Assembly: GCF_051466335.1 (NCBI RefSeq)
Contig: NZ_CP195793.1
Coordinates: 1,302,001 to 1,366,000, forward strand
Source of the DNA: Planctomicrobium sp051466335
GTDB lineage: Bacteria; Planctomycetota; Planctomycetia; Planctomycetales; Planctomycetaceae
Reading direction: 5' to 3'
DNA length: 64,000 nt
Positions 42,026-50,799 of this stretch are shown in pieces. The position numbers and the translations under genes are program-made. The first letter of the stretch is position 1, and each line of letters begins with the position of its first letter. The notes beneath the pieces are model-generated. The model was not told the DNA's origin. It saw only the letters and a list, made by a program, of their open reading frames with translations, and did not search any database.

Positions 42026-42928
42026 TTAGTTCTGTGCGGTCGCTGGCGACTCCGGAAGCTTCTGGCTGCTGCTGTTTTCTGAGAGGGCTTTCGCCAGATC
42101 CTGATTCTCTATTAGCGTCGCCCTGAGTTCGGTGTATTTCTCGGCAAGGATCACTCGTAGGTGGTCTACGATCAGCAATGTGTCGTCGCGAACTTCTTCG
42201 GCCAGCGTCAATGTTGCGATCAAGCCGTCTTTGACATCCGGAAGGGCAGTTTCGGGAGCGTCGGGATTTCCGTTCAGTTCCGCGAGACGCTGATCGAGTG
42301 TCGCTTGGGCAGCGATGACCAGCTTCTTCTGGACCTCAAGTTGCTGGAGCGAGTCTGCCAAAGAGGCTTCGGCAATTCGTTCCTGTCCTTCGAGATCTGC
42401 AATGCTCACGAGGAGGTCGCCGGGAAGGGTTGCTCGGGCGTGATAAAGGCCACTTGGCCAGGTTCCAATTTCATTCTGGAAAGGAGCTCTGGCGAGTCTT
42501 GCGACTGTATGGTTTGGTCGAATGCTGCCGATGGTAAACTCACCAAGGTACTGTGATTGACCTTGCCCGTCAGCGAAAACAAAGATGGCAGGATCGGTCG
42601 TGGCATCCGCTGCACGCTGAGGCAGGCCAGAGCTAGCCCCGACTCCCAGTTCCACGATACCAGCGTTTCCGGGTTGCACGATTGAATTTGTCGCATTCCA
42701 GACGTCGCCCCAAGCTTGCACCAGGGCTTGACGTTGCTCTTCCAAGGCTCGCACGCGTTTTTCAGCATCTGCGATCTGGACGAGCCCTTTTTCGACGCGG
42801 CTCTGGCGATCGGCGACATCCTTCAGCCACTTGTGGCGGACTTCGAGTGTCATTGTCGTCAACACGAGCGCTGCGGGAATCAGTGGGAACACGCACAGCC
42901 AGAGGAGCACCTTCCCCAGGATATGCAT
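42026..42928 (-). CDS. Membrane-anchored coiled-coil protein of unknown function
   Basis: A 300-residue protein with one N-terminal membrane segment (LLWLCVFPLIPAALVLTTM, about 9-27). A coiled coil follows (about 38-75, with EKRVRALEEQRQALVQ), then a beta-rich domain (90-165, with GSIRPNHTVARL and WPSGLYHARATLP) and a second long coiled coil to the C-terminus, ending in a Ser/Pro-rich tail. GAAGGAAAG lies before the ATG at 42928; the longer frame to 42976 is unlikely. It probably forms an oligomeric envelope structure with the next gene's product; that is inference from gene order. Confidence 0.68.
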   Translation of the reverse strand: MHILGKVLLWLCVFPLIPAALVLTTMTLEVRHKWLKDVADRQSRVEKGLVQIADAEKRVRALEEQRQALVQAWGDVWNATNSIVQPGNAGIVELGVGASSGLPQRAADATTDPAIFVFADGQGQSQYLGEFTIGSIRPNHTVARLARAPFQNEIGTWPSGLYHARATLPGDLLVSIADLEGQERIAEASLADSLQQLEVQKKLVIAAQATLDQRLAELNGNPDAPETALPDVKDGLIATLTLAEEVRDDTLLIVDHLRVILAEKYTELRATLIENQDLAKALSENSSSQKLPESPATAQN

Positions 42929-43309
42929 GATTTCTTTCCTTCTGATAGTACTGGTAAACGGAATGAGCGAACGCAAACAGTTGTTCTAAAGTCACGACCT
43001 CAGTGAGGATGAATCACCTGCCATCGTGTTGGGGGATCCCCGTGAAAGAGAGCACCCATTCATTGAATCGGCACACTGTCACCGAATTCAATAGTCTGTT
43101 GCAAAACGATCGGATGTAGCGGTTTGCGCGAAAGTTTGAACGAAACCCTGTGATTTAGAAGTTGCGCAAAATGGCTGGAGATCGACGCATCTAGAAATCG
43201 TAAACCGCTATTGATGGAGCGGTCAAGCAGGAGGTTTGGATTTCTGGGAAGCTCAGGGCGAGTGCGGGAGTCGTAGTGATTGTGTGGGGTTTTTGGTTGA
43301 TTGGTCAAC
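42929..43309. promoter_or_regulatory. Intergenic region upstream of the coiled-coil gene
   Basis: About 380 bases lie between the coiled-coil gene start and the terminator of the HtrA gene. It should carry the promoter of the leftward coiled-coil gene. I see no clear consensus and no gene. Confidence 0.3.
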
Positions 43310-43343
43310 GAAAAACGCCCATTTCCTGAGAGGAATGGGCGTT
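43310..43343 (-). terminator. Rho-independent terminator of the HtrA-type gene
   Basis: A stem pairs 43314-43323 with 43334-43343, with further inner pairing, and is followed on the minus strand by TTTTT. It lies just after the stop of the leftward protease gene. Confidence 0.85.
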
Positions 43344-43359
43344 GAGTCACTCACGAAAT

Positions 43360-44799
43360 CTATTTGCGAGCGATGCTGCTCAGTCGGAAGTGACCGAACA
43401 GGGTTTCGCCATCTCGGACGATGTAGAACTTCAGCGGTCCGAGCGTGTTCAATTGGGGGTGTGAGAGAACGTAATCGATGTTCTCGTTGCTCACGGTTTC
43501 CCAGAGGTGCAGACCGACCAGAACGTCACCTTCGCGAATTCCATTTGCCTCAGCTAGCCCTGACTGGCGGACTCCTGTGACTCGCATTCCACCGTGATAT
43601 GGCTGACCGGGGACGCTGTAGCCTTCAGTTGCCTTTTCCAGTTTCAGTCCGAGAACATCCCAGCACTTTTCACTCACTGACTGGCGTGTCGGGGTGGACA
43701 CTGGTCGGGCAGTTGTTGTGGTAGTCGTCGACGTGTTGTTATTTGCCAGAAGCTGCTGTTGCCCAGGTTGGCGTCGTGCACTTGAGAGCTCGGCCAGTCT
43801 GAATGGAATTTCCTGAGTGGACCCGTCACGAATCACTTTGATGGGGATGTCCGATCCAGCTGAGCGACCAAACAGCGACCGTTCAAAGTCGGCACCGTCG
43901 ACAATCTGGACATTTCCTGCCTGTGTGATGACGTCGCCCGGTTTCAGACCAGCCGAGTTCGCTGGTGAATCTGGACGAATGCTTTCCACAACCAGTCGGC
44001 GTTCTGTTCCACTCTTGATGTCGGTTGTTGTGACACCGTGGTAAGTCAGATTGTGGCGTTCAATGTTCAAGAGTCGAGCGACGACTTTTCGAGCCGAGTC
44101 GATCGGAATCGCGAATCCAATTCTCTGTGCCCCAGCACGAATTGCGACGTTGATGCCGATGACTTCCCCGTCAGCATTCAGAAGCGGGCCGCCGCTGTTG
44201 CCGGGATTAATCGCAGCATCGATCTGAATCAGATTGGTGTACGATTGTTCTTCATTGACTTCGACGTCGCGGGACCGATGGCTGATAATTCCGCGGGTTA
44301 CTGATGATTCGTACCCGTAAGCATTTCCAATCGCGATGACATCTTCAGCGAGCATCAAATCGGATGAAGTGCCAAAGTTGGCGACGATCAGCGGTTCACG
44401 TGGATCAATGCGGATGATTGCAAGATCTTCACGGGAGTCGTAAGCGAGGACCCGGGCTTCGTATTCACTTCCCTGATAGGTTGTGACGCGAAGGCGTTCG
44501 ACGTCTTGAACGACGTGATAATTTGTGACGATATAGCCACGTTCGTCGATGACGATTCCAGTTCCCATTCCGTTGATTTTGGTTGCTTTTCCAGCTGAAA
44601 AAACAACGTCCATCGACTTCTGTCGCTTCTCTGTATGGATGTTTACAGAAGAGCGTTCAGCGCGGGCAACGATTCTTGTTATGTCTGTATTGCGTTGTGA
44701 GCCACTTGCAAGCGCGATTTGCTCCGCTTGAATCAAGCGGGGAAAAAGCACAAGCAGCATGGCCAAGCAAATTCCAGCAAGGCAGCATCGCTTCGTCAT
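43360..44799 (-). CDS. HtrA/DegP-type serine protease with two PDZ domains
   Basis: A 479-residue exported protease. The signal peptide is MTKRCCLAGICLAMLLVLF, cleaved near IQAE. The trypsin-like catalytic triad is His95 (TNYHVV), Asp125 (SREDLAII) and Ser202 (NPGNSGGPLL). PDZ1 covers about 250-350 (SPANSAGLKPGDVI), and after a Thr-rich linker PDZ2 covers about 390-475 (GLAEANGIREGDVL). The layout is that of periplasmic quality-control proteases. The open frame extends to 44835, but the signal sequence favours the ATG at 44799. Confidence 0.93.
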   Translation of the reverse strand: MTKRCCLAGICLAMLLVLFPRLIQAEQIALASGSQRNTDITRIVARAERSSVNIHTEKRQKSMDVVFSAGKATKINGMGTGIVIDERGYIVTNYHVVQDVERLRVTTYQGSEYEARVLAYDSREDLAIIRIDPREPLIVANFGTSSDLMLAEDVIAIGNAYGYESSVTRGIISHRSRDVEVNEEQSYTNLIQIDAAINPGNSGGPLLNADGEVIGINVAIRAGAQRIGFAIPIDSARKVVARLLNIERHNLTYHGVTTTDIKSGTERRLVVESIRPDSPANSAGLKPGDVITQAGNVQIVDGADFERSLFGRSAGSDIPIKVIRDGSTQEIPFRLAELSSARRQPGQQQLLANNNTSTTTTTTARPVSTPTRQSVSEKCWDVLGLKLEKATEGYSVPGQPYHGGMRVTGVRQSGLAEANGIREGDVLVGLHLWETVSNENIDYVLSHPQLNTLGPLKFYIVRDGETLFGHFRLSSIARK

Positions 44800-45135
44800 C
44801 TGCAGGCCTGTTCCTGTTGCGAACCGAGGCATCAAAGGCGAGGTCCATTCGCCGGACGGTATCAGGAGGTCACTCCGTGTTTCTCCACAGCCCCAACATC
44901 GGACAGGTCGTTGAATCTGCTTGAAATGCCCGATGGAACGGCGAAAAAGTTACCCATTTTACTATGTGTGGGTGGGTAATTTGTGATGCCGGAAATTTTG
45001 CGATGCAAAAAAAAGATCAGTCAGGGGCGAAGTTCGCCTCAAGAGACGCTATACCAGATACGCCGACCACTCCAGTTTTCACGGCAATTGAGTCCGTTCC
45101 GGATGTCCTCTGGAAGAATTTTGTAGAGCTTTTTG
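44800..45135. promoter_or_regulatory. Divergent intergenic region
   Basis: These 336 bases separate the protease gene from the small TPR gene. They are AT-rich around 44940-45010, where promoters may lie. I see no strong hairpin and no gene. Confidence 0.3.
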
Positions 45136-45441
45136 ATGAACCGCCTTGAAAAAATTGAAGAACGACTCAAAGTCGATCCTGACGATATTTTTTTGAATTA
45201 TTCCTACGCAATGGAACTGTCGAAGGGGATTGATGTTGAGGCGACGCGGGCTGCTTTTTCGAAGGTGAGGCAGCTCGATTCGAATTACGTCTCGGCATAT
45301 TTCCAGGAAGGGCAGTTTCTGGCAGGGCAGGAACTCCTGAACGAAGCACGGGAAATTCTCCGGGAAGGCATTACTGTTGCCAAGCGAATTGGAGACGGAC
45401 ATGCGCTGGGTGAGATAACCGAGTTCCTCGATAACCTGTAG
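45136..45441 (+). CDS. Small TPR-fold protein
   Basis: A 101-residue helical protein with two TPR-like units: NYSYAMELSKGIDVEATRAAF and SAYFQEGQFLAGQELLNEA (each about 34 residues apart), with the classic Ala/Gly positions. No signal peptide, so cytoplasmic. The preceding TTG at 45133 could add one residue; ATG 45136 is chosen. It sits 39 bases before the peptidase gene on the same strand and probably shares its transcript. Likely a protein-interaction module; partner unknown. Confidence 0.68.
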   Translation: MNRLEKIEERLKVDPDDIFLNYSYAMELSKGIDVEATRAAFSKVRQLDSNYVSAYFQEGQFLAGQELLNEAREILREGITVAKRIGDGHALGEITEFLDNL

Positions 45442-45480
45442 TCCTGGAGCCGGCTCCCGAAGTTGTCGATTGAGGTTCGA

Positions 45481-46101
45481 ATGCGGCTACTCGTGACGGG
45501 GTTTCCACCCTTTGCCAATCGTCCCGTGAATCCATCCCAGACGCTGGTTCAGGACGTCTTGGCGGGCAAAGTGCAATTTCCAGCCGGGATCACAGTGAAA
45601 GCTGCGCTGCTCCCGGTCGATTACGATGCGATCGAATCGCGGTTCGTCGAGTTGGTGGAGGAATTCCGCCCAGACGTCTGGTTGGCATTCGGTGTCGGGC
45701 GGAACACAATTCCGATTCAACTCGAAACCGTAGGCCATAACTGTGACGACGCATCAATTCCGGATAATGCTGGCGTCCTCAGGCAAAATCAGCTGATTCG
45801 GGACGATGGACCAGAGTTATATCGAGTCAAGCACTCGGTAGATTCCTTGCTGAGTTCGTTGCAGTCGGAGAATGTAGAATCCGGGATCAGCGATGATGCT
45901 GGGCGGTACTTGTGCAATCACCTTTTTTATTACGCGCTCAACTACCTCGAACGCGCGGGGATAGATTGCCGGTTCCAATTCATCCATCTGGCTCCGGCAG
46001 AAACCGGCATCCCGGGGGAATTGTACTCATTGGGACTTCAAATCATGGCAAAGTGGTTTCAGAATGACGGGAATGCAACTGAGGCCGAATGTGCAGGCTG
46101 A
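45481..46101 (+). CDS. Pyroglutamyl-peptidase I family cysteine peptidase
   Basis: A 206-residue C15-family peptidase that removes N-terminal pyroglutamate. Start MRLLVTGFPPF matches the family start; the earlier TTG at 45463 is rejected because the ATG has GAGG upstream. The triad is readable: Glu82 in LETVGHN, Cys145 in GRYLCNHLFY and His169 in FIHLAP, and the SIPDNAG motif is at 92-98. The conserved ERxAxN around the Glu is altered to LETVGHN, so substrate use may differ from the standard enzyme. Confidence 0.87.
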   Translation: MRLLVTGFPPFANRPVNPSQTLVQDVLAGKVQFPAGITVKAALLPVDYDAIESRFVELVEEFRPDVWLAFGVGRNTIPIQLETVGHNCDDASIPDNAGVLRQNQLIRDDGPELYRVKHSVDSLLSSLQSENVESGISDDAGRYLCNHLFYYALNYLERAGIDCRFQFIHLAPAETGIPGELYSLGLQIMAKWFQNDGNATEAECAG

Positions 46102-46136
46102 TGGGAACACTCCTCCTGAGTTGGAATTGAGCAACG

Positions 46137-47123
46137 ATGTCCGCTTCTGATACTGCTCGTTACTGGATGGGATTTGATTTGGGTGGCACCAAGATGCTGA
46201 CCCAGATCTATGACGAGCAATGGAATGTCGTTGCGAAAGAACGGAAACGCCTGCATCCGGGGACCGGAGCAAAGGGAGGAGTTGATCGGATTATCGAAAC
46301 GATCAACGAGGCCCTCAAAAAAGCGGGGCTGACGTATGAAGACCTGAAAGGGCTGGGCATTGGGTGTCCCGGTCCGATCGATATGGATCAGGGATTGCTG
46401 CTGGATCTCCCAAATCTCGGGTGGCAGGCGGTTCCACTCAAGGAGCGTCTGGAGTCTGCGATCGGTCGCCCCGTCGCTGTGCTGAACGATGTCGACGCTG
46501 GTGTCTACGCAGAGTACCGACAGGGTGCTGGAAAAGACTGCCGGTGCGTGATCGGGATCTTCGCCGGGACGGGGATTGGCGGAGGGTGCGTGTATAAAGG
46601 TGAAATCCTGCGGGGCGGGCGAAACTCCTGCTTTGAGATTGGCCATATGCAAGTGATGTCGAATGGCCCTCGATGTGGCTGTGGACAACGTGGATGTCTG
46701 GAGTCGGTCTCGAGCCGGCTTGCAATTGCAGCTCAGTGCGCCCGGGCAGCTTACCGAGGAGACGCGCCACATTTGCTTGAAAAAGCAGGGACGGATATCG
46801 CTGAGATTCGAAGCGGTGTTTTGAAGAGTGCTTTGGAAGCGAATGACAAAGCGGTTGACGATGTTATTAAAGAAGCGGCGCGGTACATCGGAATTGCAGT
46901 GGGGAGTGTGGTCAATCTCATCTCTCCTGACACAGTCATTCTCGGCGGAGGACTCGTGGAAGCGATGCCGGATTTGTTCGTCAGCCAGGTCTTCAAGGCG
47001 GCGAATAAACGAGTCATGCCTGCCTACAAAGATTCGTTCAAGGTCGTGCCCGCTGCACTGAAAGATGATGCCGGTGTGTTGGGGGCGGCTCTATGGGCCG
47101 AGTACGCCATCAGCGGGAAGTGA
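46137..47123 (+). CDS. ROK-family sugar kinase (glucokinase-like)
   Basis: A 328-residue kinase. The phosphate motif DLGGTK is at 14-19, the catalytic Asp118 in LNDVDAG, and the ROK zinc motif has His170 (FEIGH) with Cys180, Cys182 and Cys187 in RCGCGQRGC. ATP-binding glycines GIFAGTGIGGG are at 140-150. This pattern fits bacterial glucokinases of the ROK family. It follows the peptidase gene by 35 bases, so the three genes from 45136 may form one operon, without an obvious shared pathway. Confidence 0.9.
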   Translation: MSASDTARYWMGFDLGGTKMLTQIYDEQWNVVAKERKRLHPGTGAKGGVDRIIETINEALKKAGLTYEDLKGLGIGCPGPIDMDQGLLLDLPNLGWQAVPLKERLESAIGRPVAVLNDVDAGVYAEYRQGAGKDCRCVIGIFAGTGIGGGCVYKGEILRGGRNSCFEIGHMQVMSNGPRCGCGQRGCLESVSSRLAIAAQCARAAYRGDAPHLLEKAGTDIAEIRSGVLKSALEANDKAVDDVIKEAARYIGIAVGSVVNLISPDTVILGGGLVEAMPDLFVSQVFKAANKRVMPAYKDSFKVVPAALKDDAGVLGAALWAEYAISGK

Positions 47124-47458
47124 TCTTCACACACTTCCGCTCCTGTTGAGTCGATGGCGCAGTGGATATGGTGCTGGCGGCGCACAGATCGTTTTGTTCG
47201 GTCAATCTCTGCTGTCAACTGGTGGTCATCAGAATGAAGATGGAAATCCGCTCGGGCGATCGCCGATAGGGTTTTCGCTTCTTGAAAAGGTCGATCATCA
47301 CTTTTCTGACTTTCGATTGATTATCGTTTACCCGTGCGGAGAGTGTTGCGACTACTCTTCAGGGAGTCATTAGTTGGCCAGCTTTAGCAGCGTTGGGCAA
47401 ATCCCAGGACTCTGGAAATACCGAAGAGTTTCCGCGTGAAGTGACTGGAGAGATCGAG
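47124..47458. other. Gap without a recognised gene
   Basis: About 335 bases lie between the convergent ROK kinase and the leuS terminator. Open frames here are short, lack ribosome-binding sites and are not family-like. No terminator hairpin for the kinase gene was obvious to me. Confidence 0.3.
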
Positions 47459-47500
47459 CAAAAAAAGTCTCCTGAACTCGCATTGCGAGCTGAGGAGACT
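47459..47500 (-). terminator. Rho-independent terminator of leuS
   Basis: An 8-bp outer stem (47466-47473 with 47493-47500) with a 5-bp inner stem (CTCGC/GCGAG) lies 88 bases after the leuS stop and is followed on the minus strand by seven thymines. Confidence 0.88.
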
Positions 47501-47587
47501 CTCATGACAATGACATCAACTATTGAAGCAAGTCGACCAGAGATCTTTCGTGTGGGAAATTCCTGGACTTGCAGGAGATACGCTCCT

Positions 47588-50509
47588 CTACTTCACGACA
47601 AAGTTGACCATCTTCTTCGGAACGCAAATCACCTTGACGATTGTCTTCCCCTCAAGTTGCGATTGAACCTGTGGGTCCGCCTCAGCCAGTTTTTGAAGCT
47701 GCGCTGAGTCGGCTGTCACTGGGACGTTAATCTTTGCTCGAAGCTTCCCGTTGACCTGCACTGGAATTTCGACCTCGGATTCCACCAGTTTCGATTCGTC
47801 ATATTGCGGCCAAGGGGCGTAGGTCAGTGAGGTCTTTTCGCCGAGAAGCTCCCAAAGTTCTTCCGCGAGGTGAGGTGCAAATGGGGCCAACAACAGGGCA
47901 AACTGTTTCAGGCAGCTGACAGGTCGGTCAGTTTGGTTGGTGAAGAAATTGGTAAACTCCATCATACGGCTGATCGCAGTGTTGAAAGAGAGTTTTTCGA
48001 TATCTTCTGTGACAGCTTTGATTGTGCGATGCAGCACCCGCTCCTGTTCAGAAGTCGGCGGGATATCCTTGAGTGCCGAAGAGAGTTTCAATTCGTCTTC
48101 GAGGTCATCCACAACCAGTCGCCAGACGCGACCGAGGAATCGGTAAACACCGTCGACGCCGCTCATGCTCCAGGGCTTCGTCTGTTCCAGCGGTCCCATG
48201 AACATTTCATAGAGGCGGAGTGAATCGGCCCCGTATTCATTCACAACATCGTCCGGGTTGATCACGTTGCCGCGAGACTTGGACATCTTGAATGTGCGGG
48301 TTTCGACGACGACTTCTGGTTTCTCCTTGAGGACCAGATCGCTTCCCTTCTTCTCGACGAGTTCAGGTGAAACCCGAACAGATACAACAGCGTCACCCGT
48401 CCGCGTGTCTTTGTCCTCTTTCACAAACTTCGCGGAGATGAAGTCCTCGAGCGCGATCGATGCCGGGTCAATCTTGCCTTCGCTGTCACCCTCAGCTCCT
48501 GCAGGCGCTTTGACATAGCTGGTGATCTCAGCTTCACCGAGAATCATTCCCTGATTCACAAGTCGCTGGAATGGCTCGGAAGAGGAGACATGACCACGGT
48601 CGAACAGCACCTTATGCCAGAAGCGGGAGTACAGCAGATGCAACACTGCATGCTCGGCCCCGCCGATATAGAGGTCGACTGGAAGCCAGTATTTTTCCAG
48701 TTCCGGATCAATGAACTGATTCGGGTTTTTGTTGTCACAGAAGCGAATGTAATACCAGCAGCTTCCAGCCCATTGAGGCATGCTGTTGGTTTCCCGCTTC
48801 AGGCGAACTCCATCTTCGGCGGTCTTGTATAACCACGATTCCGGAGCCCATGAAAGGGGTGGTTCCGGAGTTCCTTTGGGTTTGAAATCATCCATGTCTG
48901 GCAGTGTGACGGGGAGTTCTTCCACTGCGACTGGGCGGACCTTGCCCGTTGGATTTCCAGCGTCGTCGAGTTCATGCCAGATCGGGAATGGCTCGCCCCA
49001 GTAGCGCTGACGAGAAAACAACCAGTCTCGCAAACGGAAGTTGACTGCCTCTTTTGCAATACCACGGGTGTGCAGGTCAGCGGTGATTTGGGCTTTGAAA
49101 ACAGCTGTTGCCAGACCGTTGTAATCGCCAGAATTGACGGCAGTCCCCAAGTCGGTGAATGGTCGATCCTGAACTGATTCGTTGTCCGCACCTGATGTGA
49201 CGACTTGAATGATGGGGATCTCGAATTGTTTTGCGAATTCCCAGTCGCGTTCGTCATGCGCCGGGACGGCCATAATCGCCCCCGTTCCGTAGCTGATGAG
49301 AACATAATCAGCAGCCCAGATCGGAATCCGGTTTCCGTTGACCGGATTGTAAGCGAACGCGCCGGTGAAGACGCCTGTTTTCTCTTTGGCGAGATCAGTT
49401 CGATCCAGATCGCTCTTGAGGGACGCTTTGCGGCGATACTCTTCAACCGCAGTTTTCTGCTCAGGCGTCGTGATCTGATCGATGATCGAATGTTCCGGAG
49501 CAACGACCATGTAAGTCGCCCCGTAAAGTGTATCAGGTCGAGTTGTATAGACTCGCAAAACGTCTGCTTCAGGAGCAGCGGGAAAGCCCCCTGTCTTTCG
49601 CTTGAGGCTCCAGTTCTCAAACGCAGTTGAATCGCTCTGATCTGGTGTGGCAACGAGGAAGTCGACTTCTGCTCCAACGCTCCGACCGATCCAGTTTCGC
49701 TGCAGCGATTTGACCGATTCGGGCCAGTCGAGTTCTTCCAGTTCGGAAATGAGGCGGTCGCCATAGGTCGTGATGCGCAGCATCCACTGACGGAGGTTCC
49801 GTCGTTCAACCGGGAAGTTTCCTCGATCGCTCTTGCCGTCGGCGGTCACTTCTTCGTTCGCCAGAACTGTTCCCAAAGCAGGGCACCAGTTCACGGGAGC
49901 ATCAGACTGGTAAGCAAGACGGTGATCGTCCTGGTACTTCCGAACAGCTTCGCTTCCTTGAGCCTCGATGTCCCCTGGAATTGGCAATTCTGCGATCGGA
50001 CGACCTTTTCCGACGCGCTCGATGCCATCTGGTCCGGTCCACTTCATTTCTGGATCGAACCAGGTATCGAACAGCTGCAAGAAGATCCACTGGGTCCACC
50101 GGTAGTAATCTTCGTCGGTTGTCGAGAGCTCGCGGGACCAGTCGTAGCTGAACCCGAGCATTTTCAACTGGCGACGGAAATTGTCGATGTTTTCGTACGT
50201 CGTGACGCGCGGGTGGGTCCCGGTGTTGATCGCGTGCTGCTCGGCTGGAAGTCCGAATGCGTCCCAGCCCATGGGGTGCAGCACATGCTTGCCTTGCATA
50301 CGGCCTGCACGACAGATGATATCGGTCGCAGTGTAGCCTTCGGGATGACCGACGTGCAGACCCGCTCCCGATGGGTAAGGGAACATGTCCAGAACGTAGA
50401 GTTTCCCTTTTGCATCGGCTTGCGGAGCATTGGAAGTGACGAACGTTTGCTGTTCTTCCCAGTGGTCCTGCCATTTCTTTTCAATTCGTTTGGCGTCGTA
50501 ACGTGGCAT
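47588..50509 (-). CDS. leuS: Leucine--tRNA ligase
   Basis: Class I synthetase of 973 residues that charges tRNA-Leu and edits misacylated tRNA. The start MPRYDAKRIEKKWQDHW is typical. The HIGH-type motif is HVGH near residue 50 (PSGAGLHVGHPEGYTATD), the KMSKS motif (FKMSKSRGNVINPDD) lies near residue 743, and a CP1 editing domain lies between with TTRPDTLYGAT. The frame is open to 50563; the ATG at 50509 matches the family. It is longer than the usual 860 residues, mainly because of an insertion before KMSKS (about residues 665-735, with SYVKAPAGAEGDSEGK) that occurs in some bacterial LeuRS. Confidence 0.96.
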   Translation of the reverse strand: MPRYDAKRIEKKWQDHWEEQQTFVTSNAPQADAKGKLYVLDMFPYPSGAGLHVGHPEGYTATDIICRAGRMQGKHVLHPMGWDAFGLPAEQHAINTGTHPRVTTYENIDNFRRQLKMLGFSYDWSRELSTTDEDYYRWTQWIFLQLFDTWFDPEMKWTGPDGIERVGKGRPIAELPIPGDIEAQGSEAVRKYQDDHRLAYQSDAPVNWCPALGTVLANEEVTADGKSDRGNFPVERRNLRQWMLRITTYGDRLISELEELDWPESVKSLQRNWIGRSVGAEVDFLVATPDQSDSTAFENWSLKRKTGGFPAAPEADVLRVYTTRPDTLYGATYMVVAPEHSIIDQITTPEQKTAVEEYRRKASLKSDLDRTDLAKEKTGVFTGAFAYNPVNGNRIPIWAADYVLISYGTGAIMAVPAHDERDWEFAKQFEIPIIQVVTSGADNESVQDRPFTDLGTAVNSGDYNGLATAVFKAQITADLHTRGIAKEAVNFRLRDWLFSRQRYWGEPFPIWHELDDAGNPTGKVRPVAVEELPVTLPDMDDFKPKGTPEPPLSWAPESWLYKTAEDGVRLKRETNSMPQWAGSCWYYIRFCDNKNPNQFIDPELEKYWLPVDLYIGGAEHAVLHLLYSRFWHKVLFDRGHVSSSEPFQRLVNQGMILGEAEITSYVKAPAGAEGDSEGKIDPASIALEDFISAKFVKEDKDTRTGDAVVSVRVSPELVEKKGSDLVLKEKPEVVVETRTFKMSKSRGNVINPDDVVNEYGADSLRLYEMFMGPLEQTKPWSMSGVDGVYRFLGRVWRLVVDDLEDELKLSSALKDIPPTSEQERVLHRTIKAVTEDIEKLSFNTAISRMMEFTNFFTNQTDRPVSCLKQFALLLAPFAPHLAEELWELLGEKTSLTYAPWPQYDESKLVESEVEIPVQVNGKLRAKINVPVTADSAQLQKLAEADPQVQSQLEGKTIVKVICVPKKMVNFVVK

Positions 50510-50799
50510 GGGAGTATCGCAAATCTCTCTAGCCCCTGTATTCAGGGGGGCGAATCGGGGCAAAATCTTCGTTCAAACACTGTCTCAATCACCGCCGGAA
50601 CGTCCAGCAGACACGAGATGCGCTCAAGAAAAGCGAAATGTTTGTGAAGTCTGCAGTTTACGGCGAGTTGTTTCCCCTTGCCATCGTGAAGGGGGCCTCA
50701 GGGGAACGATGCAAAATTCGAATAGGGGAGAGACAGGGGGGCGTGATATGATTCTGGGCATTCCGTCCGAATGGATCCCGCGAAGAATGGAGTTCTTTG

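Noticed and set aside
47393..47707. A 104-codon rightward frame near the end of leuS.
   Set aside because: It passes through the leuS terminator hairpin and overlaps leuS antisense; no start signal.
48799..49809. A 336-codon leftward frame in another frame of leuS.
   Set aside because: The leuS frame holds the full editing and catalytic motifs here; the alternative is rich in Ser/Arg, typical of a shadow.
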